A stretch of 64,000 nt of DNA from positions 62,001 to 126,000 of the forward strand of contig NZ_FNCP01000014.1 of assembly GCF_900100785.1 (NCBI RefSeq). The letters run 5' to 3'. Shown one piece after another: positions 1 through 8,043 of this stretch. Below the pieces are notes generated by a model that saw only the letters and a program-made list of their open reading frames with translations, was not told the origin of the DNA and made no database searches. Position numbers and translations under genes: made by a program. Source of the stretch: Desulfosporosinus hippei DSM 8344 (GTDB lineage: Bacteria > Bacillota > Desulfitobacteriia > Desulfitobacteriales > Desulfitobacteriaceae). Within the stretch, counting starts at the first letter, position 1, and the number at the start of each line of letters is the position of its first letter.

Positions 1-407
1 CAGTCCTTTCCGTGCTCCAACGGGAAGAAGCTAAATTTAAGGTGCTCTATGAATTGGATTTGTCCATTGAAGAGAAAATCGAGAAAATAGCTAAAGATAT
101 TTATGGGGCAGATGGAGTTATCTTCGATAAAGCTGCTCAAGCTTCTATGAAGAAATATGTGGAGATGGGTTATGGAAATTTGCCGATTTGCATGGCTAAG
201 ACTCAGTATTCTTTCACTGACGATCCCACTCGCTTAGGCAGACCGACAGGTTTTACCATCACAGTTCGGGAATTGCGTCTTTCCGCCGGTGCCGGGTTCC
301 TGGTTGCAGTTACAGGTACGATTATGACCATGCCGGGATTACCAAAGCGACCGGCAGCCACGAGAATGGATATTGATGCTGAGGGAACAATTACAGGGTT
401 GTTCTAA
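1..407 (+). CDS. fhs: formate--tetrahydrofolate ligase, C-terminal part
   Basis: The open frame enters from the left edge, so only about the last 135 residues are visible. They match the C-terminal region of formate--tetrahydrofolate ligase, including the stretches GNLPICMAKTQYSFTDDP and SAGAGFLVAVTGTIMTMPGL, which are near-invariant in the family. The enzyme makes 10-formyl-THF from formate, THF and ATP in the cytoplasm, and feeds one-carbon metabolism or the methyl branch of the Wood-Ljungdahl pathway. The frame is intact to its stop and is followed by a hairpin terminator, so it is probably a monocistronic gene or the last gene of its operon. Confidence 0.96.
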   Translation, partial: VLSVLQREEAKFKVLYELDLSIEEKIEKIAKDIYGADGVIFDKAAQASMKKYVEMGYGNLPICMAKTQYSFTDDPTRLGRPTGFTITVRELRLSAGAGFLVAVTGTIMTMPGLPKRPAATRMDIDAEGTITGLF

Positions 408-491
408 TCCTAGGTTTCATTCGTAAGTTAACTCTTTTGTTTTATAATTAAAGTCCTCATTTCCTGACTTATAGAAGATAAAAAGGAAAAA

Positions 492-536
492 GGCCGCCGA
501 TACCTTTGTAATGACACAAGGAATTCGGCGGTCTTT
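492..536 (+). terminator. Rho-independent terminator after fhs
   Basis: A GC-rich hairpin with arms GGCCGCCGA and TTCGGCGGTC, extended by CCTTTG/CAAGG toward the loop, is followed by TTTAAAA. It lies between fhs and the glycosylase gene. Confidence 0.75.
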
Positions 537-664
537 AAAATGTCCCTGCATAAAAACAATTAAAGAATAACTAAGCTAATATGAGGTAAAATGACGCTAG
601 GGTAATATCAGAAACATGAGTAATTCCTCTACTACTGGAAGTTCGGAATAAAGGAGATAGAGTT

Positions 665-1252
665 ATGACATTTCAACCGATAGACTATGCTTTTTTTCAA
701 CAACCTACCCTTAGCTTAGCTCCTGCTTTGTTGGGGAAATTGCTAGTGAAGGAAACAGAGTTTGGCACAGCGTCGGGATGGATTGTAGAAACTGAAGCCT
801 ACATTGGACCGGAAGACCGAGCGGCCCATGGTTATGGCAACCGAAGGACTAAAAGAACTGAAGTAATGTTTGGCCCACCTGGGTATGCCTATACTTATGT
901 TATGCATACCCATTGTCTTATGAATGTGGTCAGTGGAGAAATCGGGCACCCAGAGGCGGTGTTAATCAGAGCCCTGGAGCCCTGTTCCGGATTTGATCTG
1001 ATGTATCAACGCCGGGGAAAAGTAAAAAAAGAACTGGAGTTAACAAATGGACCGGGAAAGTTAACGAAATCTCTAGGTATAGTTAAGGAAGATTACGGGA
1101 GAGGGATGTTTGAGTATCCACTTTTTATAGCAGACGGGAAAGAAGTCGGCTCCATTGCCGTAGGTCCAAGAATAGGTATTAATAACAGCAGAGAAGCCGT
1201 ACACTATCCATGGCGTTTTTGGGTAGAGGGCAATCCCTTTGTATCTAAATAA
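665..1252 (+). CDS. 3-methyladenine DNA glycosylase (AAG/MPG family)
   Basis: At 195 residues this is the normal size for bacterial AAG/MPG glycosylases, monofunctional enzymes that excise alkylated purines in base excision repair. Visible family signatures are VETEAYIGPEDRAAHG (residues 41-56), which contains the catalytic glutamate, then GPPGYAYTYVMH and NVVSGEIGHPEAVLIRALEP. The C-terminal segment has LTNGPGKLTKSLGI, also a family signature. The start is the ATG with AAAGGAGAT just upstream. It stands alone between the fhs terminator and an AT-rich gap, with no visible partner gene. Confidence 0.95.
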   Translation: MTFQPIDYAFFQQPTLSLAPALLGKLLVKETEFGTASGWIVETEAYIGPEDRAAHGYGNRRTKRTEVMFGPPGYAYTYVMHTHCLMNVVSGEIGHPEAVLIRALEPCSGFDLMYQRRGKVKKELELTNGPGKLTKSLGIVKEDYGRGMFEYPLFIADGKEVGSIAVGPRIGINNSREAVHYPWRFWVEGNPFVSK

Positions 1253-1264
1253 GGAACAATGGCT

Positions 1265-1375
1265 GCAGTTCAAATTCGTATTCGAATCCAAATTTGAACT
1301 ACAGCTAGGCGGTGCTTCTTTTAGGTATCCTAAAGGAGGAACGGGCGCAATTCATCCTTGATATAGGTAAGCAAC
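1265..1375 (+). repeat. palindrome-headed dispersed repeat R4, copy 1
   Basis: This roughly 110-bp sequence recurs at 51444-51556. It starts with a near-palindrome (arms AGTTCAAATT and AATTTGAACT) around TTCGAATC, followed by a conserved tail containing GCGGTGCTTC and GGTATCC(T/C)AAAGGA. In the second copy the palindrome is perfect over 26 bp. The hairpin could end transcription of the glycosylase gene, but there is no clear T-run. Confidence 0.6.
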
Positions 1376-1655
1376 AATCTCAAGGGATCGTTAACCTACG
1401 AAAAGACTTTCTTTTCAGGCTGTACCAGTGAGGTAACTTCGGCACTCAAGGGGCTGGGACGAAAGAAAATGATTATTCAGCTGATTTTCAGCTGATTTTC
1501 AGCAAACACTCAGATTAAACTCAGCAAATTGTTATATTATATATGTTAGTCATCAATTTTATCATTGAAGTAGTGCGTCATTAGTTTCCCTATCATTTGA
1601 GATTCATGGTCAGGTACATATTGATTGAGCCTTAGTAAAACTGAAGATAAATTGC
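1376..1655. other. intergenic, no supported gene
   Basis: AT-rich spacer. It holds a short tandem duplication (CAGCTGATTTT twice, near 1480-1502) and a short coding-like scrap around 1420-1500 (GCTSEVTSALKGLGRKKM in one frame) that has no start and no recognisable family. The promoter of the response regulator presumably lies here, but I cannot place it. Confidence 0.5.
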
Positions 1656-1763
1656 ATGGATGCAGCAAGCAGCATTAAATTGCAGGATATTGAGCCTGGG
1701 CAATTTAATGTTGTTATCCTTAAGGAAAAGGAGATGGTACAGCAAGCTTTGATTGGAGTGTAA
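1656..1763 (+). CDS. possible 35-residue ORF upstream of response regulator
   Basis: An ATG-initiated frame of 35 codons ends 6 nt before the response regulator start. It reads MDAASSIKLQDIEPGQFN onward and matches no family I know. The ribosome binding site is weak (GAAGATAAA). The frame overlaps a perfect 11-bp inverted repeat, so the sequence may be conserved for DNA or RNA structure rather than for a peptide. It could be a leader peptide or chance. Confidence 0.25.
   Translation: MDAASSIKLQDIEPGQFNVVILKEKEMVQQALIGV
1673..1710. promoter_or_regulatory. 11-bp inverted repeat upstream of response regulator
   Basis: CATTAAATTGC and GCAATTTAATG form perfect arms around a 16-nt spacer, with partial pairing continuing outward. 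It sits 60-97 bp before the response regulator start and is a candidate autoregulatory operator or leader hairpin. Confidence 0.4.
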
Positions 1764-1769
1764 CCATAG

Positions 1770-2507
1770 ATGTTTCAAGTCTATTTAGTAGAACCAGACA
1801 TGCAATTAAATCATCTCCTATCCTTATATCTTCAAAAAGAAGGATTAATAACAACATCCTTTTTGGAAGGTGAGAAAGCAATCAGAAGTATTGACAAGAA
1901 TCCCCACCTTTGGATATTGGACAGAGAAACGCCGACGATTGACGGCTTTGCAATATTAAGCGAAGTGAAGAGTAAATATCCTGATATCCCGGTAATTATG
2001 ATTTCGGAGCAAAATTCGACTATTGACCGGATTGTGGCTTTAGAAATGGGCTGTGATGATTATTTGTCTAAGCCTTTTCTGCCCAAAGAACTGGTGCTGC
2101 GTGTCAAAAAAATTCTGGAGCATATCCATGGGAGTGTTAAAAACCTAAATCGAATCATGTTATATGCTGATTACAAAATCGATGAAATAGTGCGTATAGT
2201 ACAAAAAGATGAAGAAATGATTAATCTTACTTCCAAAGAGTTCGACCTTCTCCTGCTGCTTGTTAAGAATTTGTATAGGACTTTTTCCAGAGAACAAATA
2301 CTTAAATACGTTTGGAATGATGTACATTTGGGGTCGGAGCGCTCTGTCGATGACTTGGTAAGAAGACTGCGCCGGAAAATGAAGAAGCTGCGAATTGAGT
2401 CGATCTATTCCTATGGATATAGATTATTGCCCAACCAAGTTCTTAATACAAAAGGGTGTGGGACGGTCATTAGCCCAAATGAAGATGCGAAGGGATTATT
2501 TCGGTAA
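1770..2507 (+). CDS. OmpR/PhoB-family response regulator, orphan
   Basis: The 245-residue protein has an N-terminal receiver domain with acidic residues E8/D10, phospho-acceptor D51 (WILDRETP), S79 and K101 (CDDYLSKPF). A C-terminal winged helix follows (about residues 135-222), with LTSKEFDLLLLLVKN and the VDDLVRRLRRKM recognition helix typical of OmpR/PhoB regulators. No histidine kinase is adjacent, so it is an orphan in this window. It sits directly upstream of the flagellar operon but is separated from it by two hairpin terminators. A role in controlling motility is only a positional guess. Confidence 0.9.
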   Translation: MFQVYLVEPDMQLNHLLSLYLQKEGLITTSFLEGEKAIRSIDKNPHLWILDRETPTIDGFAILSEVKSKYPDIPVIMISEQNSTIDRIVALEMGCDDYLSKPFLPKELVLRVKKILEHIHGSVKNLNRIMLYADYKIDEIVRIVQKDEEMINLTSKEFDLLLLLVKNLYRTFSREQILKYVWNDVHLGSERSVDDLVRRLRRKMKKLRIESIYSYGYRLLPNQVLNTKGCGTVISPNEDAKGLFR

Positions 2508-2527
2508 AAAACATACAAAAATGATAA

Positions 2528-2567
2528 AACCTCTGATAGATGATATAAATCTTTCAGAGGTTTTTTT
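2528..2567 (+). terminator. Rho-independent terminator after response regulator
   Basis: Arms AACCTCTGA and TCAGAGGTT are followed by TTTTTTT. This is a typical intrinsic terminator 20 nt after the stop codon. Confidence 0.85.
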
Positions 2568-2580
2568 GTACTATCAGAGA

Positions 2581-2611
2581 CTTGGCGTCAGCCAAGTTTT
2601 CTTTATTTTGC
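2581..2611 (+). terminator. second hairpin terminator
   Basis: CTTGGC-GTCA-GCCAAG is followed by TTTTCTTTATTTT. It is a backup terminator that insulates the flagellar operon from upstream transcription. Confidence 0.7.
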
Positions 2612-2704
2612 TCGGGGCATTTAATAATTCAGCCTTTAATTTCATAATGTATCACAAAATACCACAGTAACCATTAAATATCATAATCATTTGGTATTTA
2701 ATCA

Positions 2705-2728
2705 TAAATAAACATTATATTTCGATAA
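2705..2728 (+). promoter_or_regulatory. weak SigD-like promoter before flgD
   Basis: TAAA is followed 12 nt later by TTCGATAA, resembling the SigD pair TAAA/GCCGATAA. The spacer is 3 nt shorter than at the two strong SigD sites in this window, so this is tentative. No better promoter for flgD is visible. Confidence 0.25.
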
Positions 2729-2796
2729 TTACCCCACAATTCCCTGCTAATATTCGTTAAAGCCAGCACACTAAAAGTAGGGACGGAGGAAAAATT

Positions 2797-3588
2797 ATGA
2801 GTGTAAGTTCGGTCGCGAACAGCACAAGTTACACAACTTCAACAACAACTTCAAGTAGAAGTACTTCCAGTGAATTAGGTAAAGAGGATTTCCTCAATCT
2901 TCTGGTAACTCAGCTAAAATATCAAGATCCTTTAAATCCGGCAGACAGCACAGAATATGTATCCCAGCTGGCTCAGTTCAGTGTGCTTGAACAGATGACC
3001 AATCTGAATGCAAGAATGGCTGTTCTGGAGTCAATTGCTATGACAGGAAAATATGCCACAGCTTCAGTAACGGATAGCACAGGTACAGTCACTTCAGTGG
3101 AAGGAACTGTAGATTCAGTCAGTCTGGACGATGGTGAGGCAAGCCTGGTCATTGATGGGACAAGCGTTGAACTGGACGATGTTACGTCTGTCTATGACTA
3201 TGACCGATCGGACCTTTTCAGTATTGCCTCGATGATCGGCAAAACATGTGAAGGCTATATCTATGATGCAGACACTTTAGATGTGATGAGCGTAAAAGGA
3301 ACGGTTTCAGGGGTAGTCAAAGGGTCCTATGAAGATTATGCCCTGATTGATGGCGTAACTGCCACCTTGGATTCCATTAGCTCAGACGACTACAGCAAAT
3401 CTGAAGATGAGTTGGAGTATTTAACGGATCATATCGGTGAGGAGATTAGTGTGAATATAACGGATTCCGGAAAAGTAGTTCCGGTTACAGCGGTGCTGGA
3501 ATCAGCTGCAGAGGGAGACGACGGCACGATCAGCTTAAGCCTGAACAGCGTTAAAGTCCCCATTGATGGAATCTATAGTGTGAATTGA
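2797..3588 (+). CDS. flgD: flagellar hook-capping protein FlgD
   Basis: The 263-residue protein carries the hallmark FlgD N-terminal block (about residues 25-66): [19 protein letters not shown], then [21 protein letters not shown]. FlgD caps the growing rod-hook and guides polymerisation of FlgE outside the cell. The N-terminus is Ser/Thr-rich with no signal peptide, as expected for a type III flagellar export substrate. The rest is acidic and low in cysteine. The start has a good RBS (GGACGGAGG). It opens the flagellar cluster and is followed 33 nt later by flgE. Confidence 0.95.
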   Translation: MSVSSVANSTSYTTSTTTSSRSTSSELGKEDFLNLLVTQLKYQDPLNPADSTEYVSQLAQFSVLEQMTNLNARMAVLESIAMTGKYATASVTDSTGTVTSVEGTVDSVSLDDGEASLVIDGTSVELDDVTSVYDYDRSDLFSIASMIGKTCEGYIYDADTLDVMSVKGTVSGVVKGSYEDYALIDGVTATLDSISSDDYSKSEDELEYLTDHIGEEISVNITDSGKVVPVTAVLESAAEGDDGTISLSLNSVKVPIDGIYSVN

Positions 3589-3621
3589 AGAGGTACCTGA
3601 CAAAAGAAAGAAGGAATTTCT

Positions 3622-4941
3622 ATGATGAGAGCTCTCTTTGCCGGAGTTTCCGGCTTGCAGGCTCACCAAAAAAAGATGGATGTCATCGGCAATAATATCG
3701 CCAATGTCAATACGGTGGCCTATAAAGCGTCAAGGGTGACTTTCAGTGATGTTTTAAGCCAGACGCTAAGCAAGGCAACGGCAGCGAATTCCGACAGCGG
3801 CGTAGGAGGAACCAATCCCAAGCAGATTGGCCTGGGGGTAGGGGTAGCTTCCATAGATATGTTAATGACGGATGGCGGAACGGAGAGCACTGGGAATACA
3901 ACAGACCTCAGCCTTGAAGGAGATGGTTTTTTTATTGTACGCAATGGTACTACCGGTTCCTATATGTTTACCAGAGCAGGAGATTTCTCTGTTGATGAGA
4001 CGGGAAATCTCGTCACCAGTGATGGACTGAACGTTTATGGGTGGTCAAGTTATTCAACGAATGCAGAGGGTGATTATGAATTCGATACGGACAACGAGGT
4101 TGAACTGATTAATATATATGCGGATGCCTATAACGGCAATAAGAAAATTCTTAAAGCACAAGCCACTGAAAATGTGGTCTTCAGCGGCAGTTTAGATTCA
4201 TCTGAGGAAGCTGTCGAGGACATTGACGATGATACAGAACCACAGTACACCACCTCAATGACGGTCTATGACAGTCTGGGCAATGAGCACGAATTAACGG
4301 TTAATTATATTAAATCGGATACCGATACGTGGGATTGCTATGTGACCTATGATTCCGGAGAGACGGATACAGAGGGTGACGCCATTCTTACCAGAGTTGA
4401 TCTGGGACAACTACAATTCGATGAAAATGGAGATATTGTTGAAGACGATACATCTTATCCTACCACCCAAGTCCTGACCATAACTCCGACTACCGGGGCC
4501 GCCGACCTGGAAATCACTTTGGATTTCTCAAATCTCAGCACAGGGGCTGATGACAGTTCTGTAGAGGCCGGAGAAATAGATGGTTATTCTGCGGGAACCT
4601 TAGATGATATATCCATCGACTCCAATGGGATTATCATGGGAGTTTACTCCAACGGATCTCAGCAGCCCTTAGGGATGATTGGGGTTGCCCAGTTTGCCAA
4701 TTCTTCCGGACTGCAAAAAACAGGTTCGGGCTATTACACCGCTACAGCAAATTCAGGGGAATTCACGAATGGAGTTTCCGCCGACGGGGCGATTTCTTCC
4801 GGGACCCTTGAAATGTCCAACGTAGACCTTTCCTATGAATTCAGCCAAATGATCACTACCCAGAGAGGTTATCAGGCTAACAGCACATTGATTACCACAG
4901 CAGATGAAATGCTGGAGACTCTGATCAATATGAAGCGTTAG
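3622..4941 (+). CDS. flgE: flagellar hook protein FlgE
   Basis: The 439-residue protein begins MMRALFAGVSGLQAHQKKMD followed by GNNIANVNTVAYKASRVTF, the rod/hook family N-terminal signature. It ends with GALEMSNVDLSYEFSQ-type and QRGYQANSTLITTADEML blocks. Between them is the FlgE core with the SLGNEHELTVNY region. The size fits a hook protein rather than the shorter FlgF/FlgG rod proteins. A second ATG three bases downstream could also start translation; the RBS (GAAGGA) serves either. It is exported through the flagellar type III apparatus. Confidence 0.93.
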   Translation: MMRALFAGVSGLQAHQKKMDVIGNNIANVNTVAYKASRVTFSDVLSQTLSKATAANSDSGVGGTNPKQIGLGVGVASIDMLMTDGGTESTGNTTDLSLEGDGFFIVRNGTTGSYMFTRAGDFSVDETGNLVTSDGLNVYGWSSYSTNAEGDYEFDTDNEVELINIYADAYNGNKKILKAQATENVVFSGSLDSSEEAVEDIDDDTEPQYTTSMTVYDSLGNEHELTVNYIKSDTDTWDCYVTYDSGETDTEGDAILTRVDLGQLQFDENGDIVEDDTSYPTTQVLTITPTTGAADLEITLDFSNLSTGADDSSVEAGEIDGYSAGTLDDISIDSNGIIMGVYSNGSQQPLGMIGVAQFANSSGLQKTGSGYYTATANSGEFTNGVSADGAISSGTLEMSNVDLSYEFSQMITTQRGYQANSTLITTADEMLETLINMKR

Positions 4942-4982
4942 ATGAGCCTTAAAAAAGGGAGGGCGGTTAAAGGAGGAGAAAG

Positions 4983-6473
4983 ATGAGTTCAACATTTTTT
5001 GGCTTGTCTGTATCGGTTTCTGGTTTATCAGCGAGCCAAAGGGCTTTGAATACCGTGAGTCACAATATCTCCAATATGGAAACAGAAGGTTATGTGCGAC
5101 AACAAGTCGTCCAGGTAGACCAATCCTATCTGAAAAGCGGGCAATATCAAGTCGGGCGGGGGACCAGTGTGGAAGCCGTGCGCCAAATACGAAGCATCTT
5201 CTTGGATAACATGTATCGAGAAGCGCAAAGCGCTCTCAGCTATTGGCAAACTAAAGCCAGTGCCCTTGAAGATGTTGAAGCAGTAGTGAACGATTTCTCA
5301 GATGATGAGGGAATCCAAACGGCGATGGAGGAGTTTTTAGCGGCTTGGGAAGACGTTGCCAACGACCCGTCCAGTGATACAGCCAGAGCTTCGCTTTTAG
5401 GCTATGCCGATTCCCTAACAGCACTGTTTAATCTCGTTGATGAGCAGCTGGATCAGATCCAAGAAAATCTGGATACCCAAATCCAGTCAATGACCGAGGA
5501 CATCAACACCATAGCCGGGCAGATTGCAGGACTGAATAAAGAGATCGCCAGGGCTGAGATCAATGGGGATAATGCCAATGATTACCGAGATCAGGTGAAC
5601 AGCTTACTGGCTACCTTATCAGAGTATGTGGATACCAGGGTTTCTATAAACAGCCAGGGGATGTATAACGTATCTGTCGGAGGAGTTAGTTTGGTTAACG
5701 GTACCCAGGCAAACCAATTAAGTTGCCAAACCAAGAGCTCGCAAGGAACCTTTACTGCGGTGGTCTGGAAAGATACGCAGCTGGAATTGAAATTGAAGGA
5801 TGGCATGCTCTTAGGTCTTATTGAGGCTAGAGGGGAAGACAGTTCAGTCGTGGAATCGGGAACGACTGAAGAAGATGCGGATGCCGATGCCGCAAACTAT
5901 AATTTTAGCGGAGACAGCGCTAACTTAATATCAGAAATACGGGCAGGGTTTAATATCCTTGTCAATCTGATGGCGCGAAAGATCAATGGGATTCACAGCA
6001 GCGGGGAAGACTTGGATGGAAGTACAGGTGCGGATTTCTTCGTCAAAATCGATGAAAGTTTGCCCTTCGGAATAGGAAATATCCAAGTAAATCCTGAGCT
6101 GCAGGATACGGATCTGATTGCAGCTTCCAGTGTAGGGAATGCAAATGATGGTGCCATTGCCTCGGAAATTATGGCTTTTGCAGATAGTGATTATTTTACC
6201 TTTGATGGGCTGACCATGAATATCAGCGATTATTATGCGGAGTTAATAGGCTGGATAGGAACCCAGGGGGAAGAAGCGGATTCCAACGTCTCCAATCAGG
6301 AAGCTTTGGTTGAACAGGCTCAGTCGAATTGGCAATCTCTATCCAGTGTCTCCATGGATGAGGAATTAACCAATTTGTTGAAATATCAACATGCTTATAA
6401 TGCTAGTGCCCGGGTTATGAGTACACTAGATGGCATGCTGGAAACCCTGATTCAGCAAATGGCAGGGAGGTAA
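4983..6473 (+). CDS. flgK: flagellar hook-associated protein 1 (FlgK), first copy
   Basis: The 496-residue protein begins STFFGLSVSVSGLSASQRAL and continues NTVSHNISNMETEGYVRQ, the FlgK N-terminal signature. It ends with DEELTNLLKYQHAYNASARV, the C-terminal D0 helix that pairs with the N-terminus in the filament junction. FlgK forms the hook-filament junction together with FlgL. An AGGAGG lies just before the ATG. A second FlgK paralogue follows after only 4 nt, so both are in the same transcript. Confidence 0.93.
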   Translation: MSSTFFGLSVSVSGLSASQRALNTVSHNISNMETEGYVRQQVVQVDQSYLKSGQYQVGRGTSVEAVRQIRSIFLDNMYREAQSALSYWQTKASALEDVEAVVNDFSDDEGIQTAMEEFLAAWEDVANDPSSDTARASLLGYADSLTALFNLVDEQLDQIQENLDTQIQSMTEDINTIAGQIAGLNKEIARAEINGDNANDYRDQVNSLLATLSEYVDTRVSINSQGMYNVSVGGVSLVNGTQANQLSCQTKSSQGTFTAVVWKDTQLELKLKDGMLLGLIEARGEDSSVVESGTTEEDADADAANYNFSGDSANLISEIRAGFNILVNLMARKINGIHSSGEDLDGSTGADFFVKIDESLPFGIGNIQVNPELQDTDLIAASSVGNANDGAIASEIMAFADSDYFTFDGLTMNISDYYAELIGWIGTQGEEADSNVSNQEALVEQAQSNWQSLSSVSMDEELTNLLKYQHAYNASARVMSTLDGMLETLIQQMAGR

Positions 6474-6477
6474 GGTA

Positions 6478-8001
6478 ATGAATTCATTTTTTGGCTTGAA
6501 TGTCGGCGTTAAATCACTGTTTGCCAGCCAGGCTGCCCTGAATACGATTAATCATAATATCAGTAATGCGGATACCGTGGGATATTCCCGGCAGGTGGTC
6601 AGCCAAAAGGCCTCCCGGGCCCTTTCCACAAGCAATGGCAGCGGCATGGTGGGGACGGGAGTGAATATCGAATCTATTGTTCAGATTCGCAATGTATTCT
6701 TGGACCAGCGCTATTGGCAGGAAAATACTCAATATGGGGAATACAGTGTTAAAAGTGCTTCTTTGTCAGAACTGGAATCCTTATTGAGCGGTGCTTCTGA
6801 TGACGGGCTTGATGATGCGTTGAACAGCTTTACCTCCGCCATGGAGGATCTGGCTAATGATCCAAGCGATGACTCTGCCCGGTCAGCCCTGGCGGCTGAA
6901 GGAAGCGCTCTATGTGAGTATTTGAATAATATGTACGGAACCTTAGAGGATTTGCTTGCTGAGAATAACAGTGCCGTTAAGGCAAAAGTGGATGAGATCA
7001 ATTCCTTAGCCAAGCAAATCGGTGTCTTGAACCAACAAATCTATAAATCAGAATCCACCGGAGATACAGCCAGTGATTTAAGGGATCAACGGACTGTCCT
7101 GATCAATCAGCTTTCGGGCATTGCTGATGTTGAGGTCAAAGAGGTATCATTTGGCACCTTAGCCAATGGAAAAAAAGATTTGAGGTTTAGCGTCAAAATT
7201 AATGGGGTTAGTTTAGTGAATCATTTTAGTGTCAATGAGCTGGAGTGCTCTGAAAATAGTGATGGTACCTATGGCGTGCAATGGGCAGAGACCCATAATA
7301 AAGTTTCTTTTTCAGGCGGAGAAATCAAAGGTTATTTGGATATGTGTCAGGGAGATGGTTCTGATGGGGAGTTCAAGGGAATTCCCTATTACATGAATCA
7401 GCTGAATCGTTTTGCCCGAAGTTTGGCCAAAGCCTATAATGAAGGGGTTTATGCCGACGGAGAATCCCATTCCTCCGGACATGCCGGCGGCGTTGGCTTG
7501 GATGAAAGCACTGGGGTAAGGTTCTTTTCCTACGAGGAGAAATCCACAGCTGAACTGATGAACAGCGGCACGGATATGGATGGGATCTACGCCAACATTA
7601 CGGCGGGAAACCTATCTCTCTCATCTGATGTCCTCAATGATACGGACAAAATTGCTGCGTCCTCGACCGCTGGAGAAGCGGAGAACAGTGATAATCTCAC
7701 TGAACTGATAGAGATGTTTGATGACTCAGAGGTCTTTGACAATGGTACACCAGAGGATTATGTCAATGGGCTTTATGCGACAATAGGCATTGAAACAGCG
7801 CTTGCTTCAAGGCTTGCAAATATCCACGAAAATGTTGTAGGGCTGATTGACAGTCACAAAACCTCTATCTCCGGGGTATCCCTGGATGAAGAAACTTCCA
7901 ATCTGATTAAGTATCAGCTGGCCTATAGTGCTGCTGCGAAAGTAATCAGTGTTATGGATGAAATTCTGGATGTGACCATCAATTCCCTGGGAGCAGGCTG
8001 A
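6478..8001 (+). CDS. flgK: FlgK paralogue, second copy
   Basis: The 507-residue protein begins NSFFGLNVGVKSLFASQAAL followed by NTINHNISNADTVGYSRQ and ends LDEETSNLIKYQLAYSAAAK, so it has both D0 signatures of FlgK. It aligns end to end with the gene just upstream but is clearly diverged in the centre, as expected from an old tandem duplication. The two copies may form distinct junction subunits or a heteromeric junction; that is inference. Its start overlaps a strong GGGAGGTAA RBS located in the end of the preceding gene. Confidence 0.9.
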   Translation: MNSFFGLNVGVKSLFASQAALNTINHNISNADTVGYSRQVVSQKASRALSTSNGSGMVGTGVNIESIVQIRNVFLDQRYWQENTQYGEYSVKSASLSELESLLSGASDDGLDDALNSFTSAMEDLANDPSDDSARSALAAEGSALCEYLNNMYGTLEDLLAENNSAVKAKVDEINSLAKQIGVLNQQIYKSESTGDTASDLRDQRTVLINQLSGIADVEVKEVSFGTLANGKKDLRFSVKINGVSLVNHFSVNELECSENSDGTYGVQWAETHNKVSFSGGEIKGYLDMCQGDGSDGEFKGIPYYMNQLNRFARSLAKAYNEGVYADGESHSSGHAGGVGLDESTGVRFFSYEEKSTAELMNSGTDMDGIYANITAGNLSLSSDVLNDTDKIAASSTAGEAENSDNLTELIEMFDDSEVFDNGTPEDYVNGLYATIGIETALASRLANIHENVVGLIDSHKTSISGVSLDEETSNLIKYQLAYSAAAKVISVMDEILDVTINSLGAG

Positions 8002-8043
8002 GAGTAGTAAAGGCTAAAAATATCGTGGAAATGGGGTGAAAAT

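Noticed and set aside
2395-2670. 91-residue ORF overlapping the response regulator end
   Set aside because: It begins inside the regulator gene in another frame and reads through two terminator hairpins.
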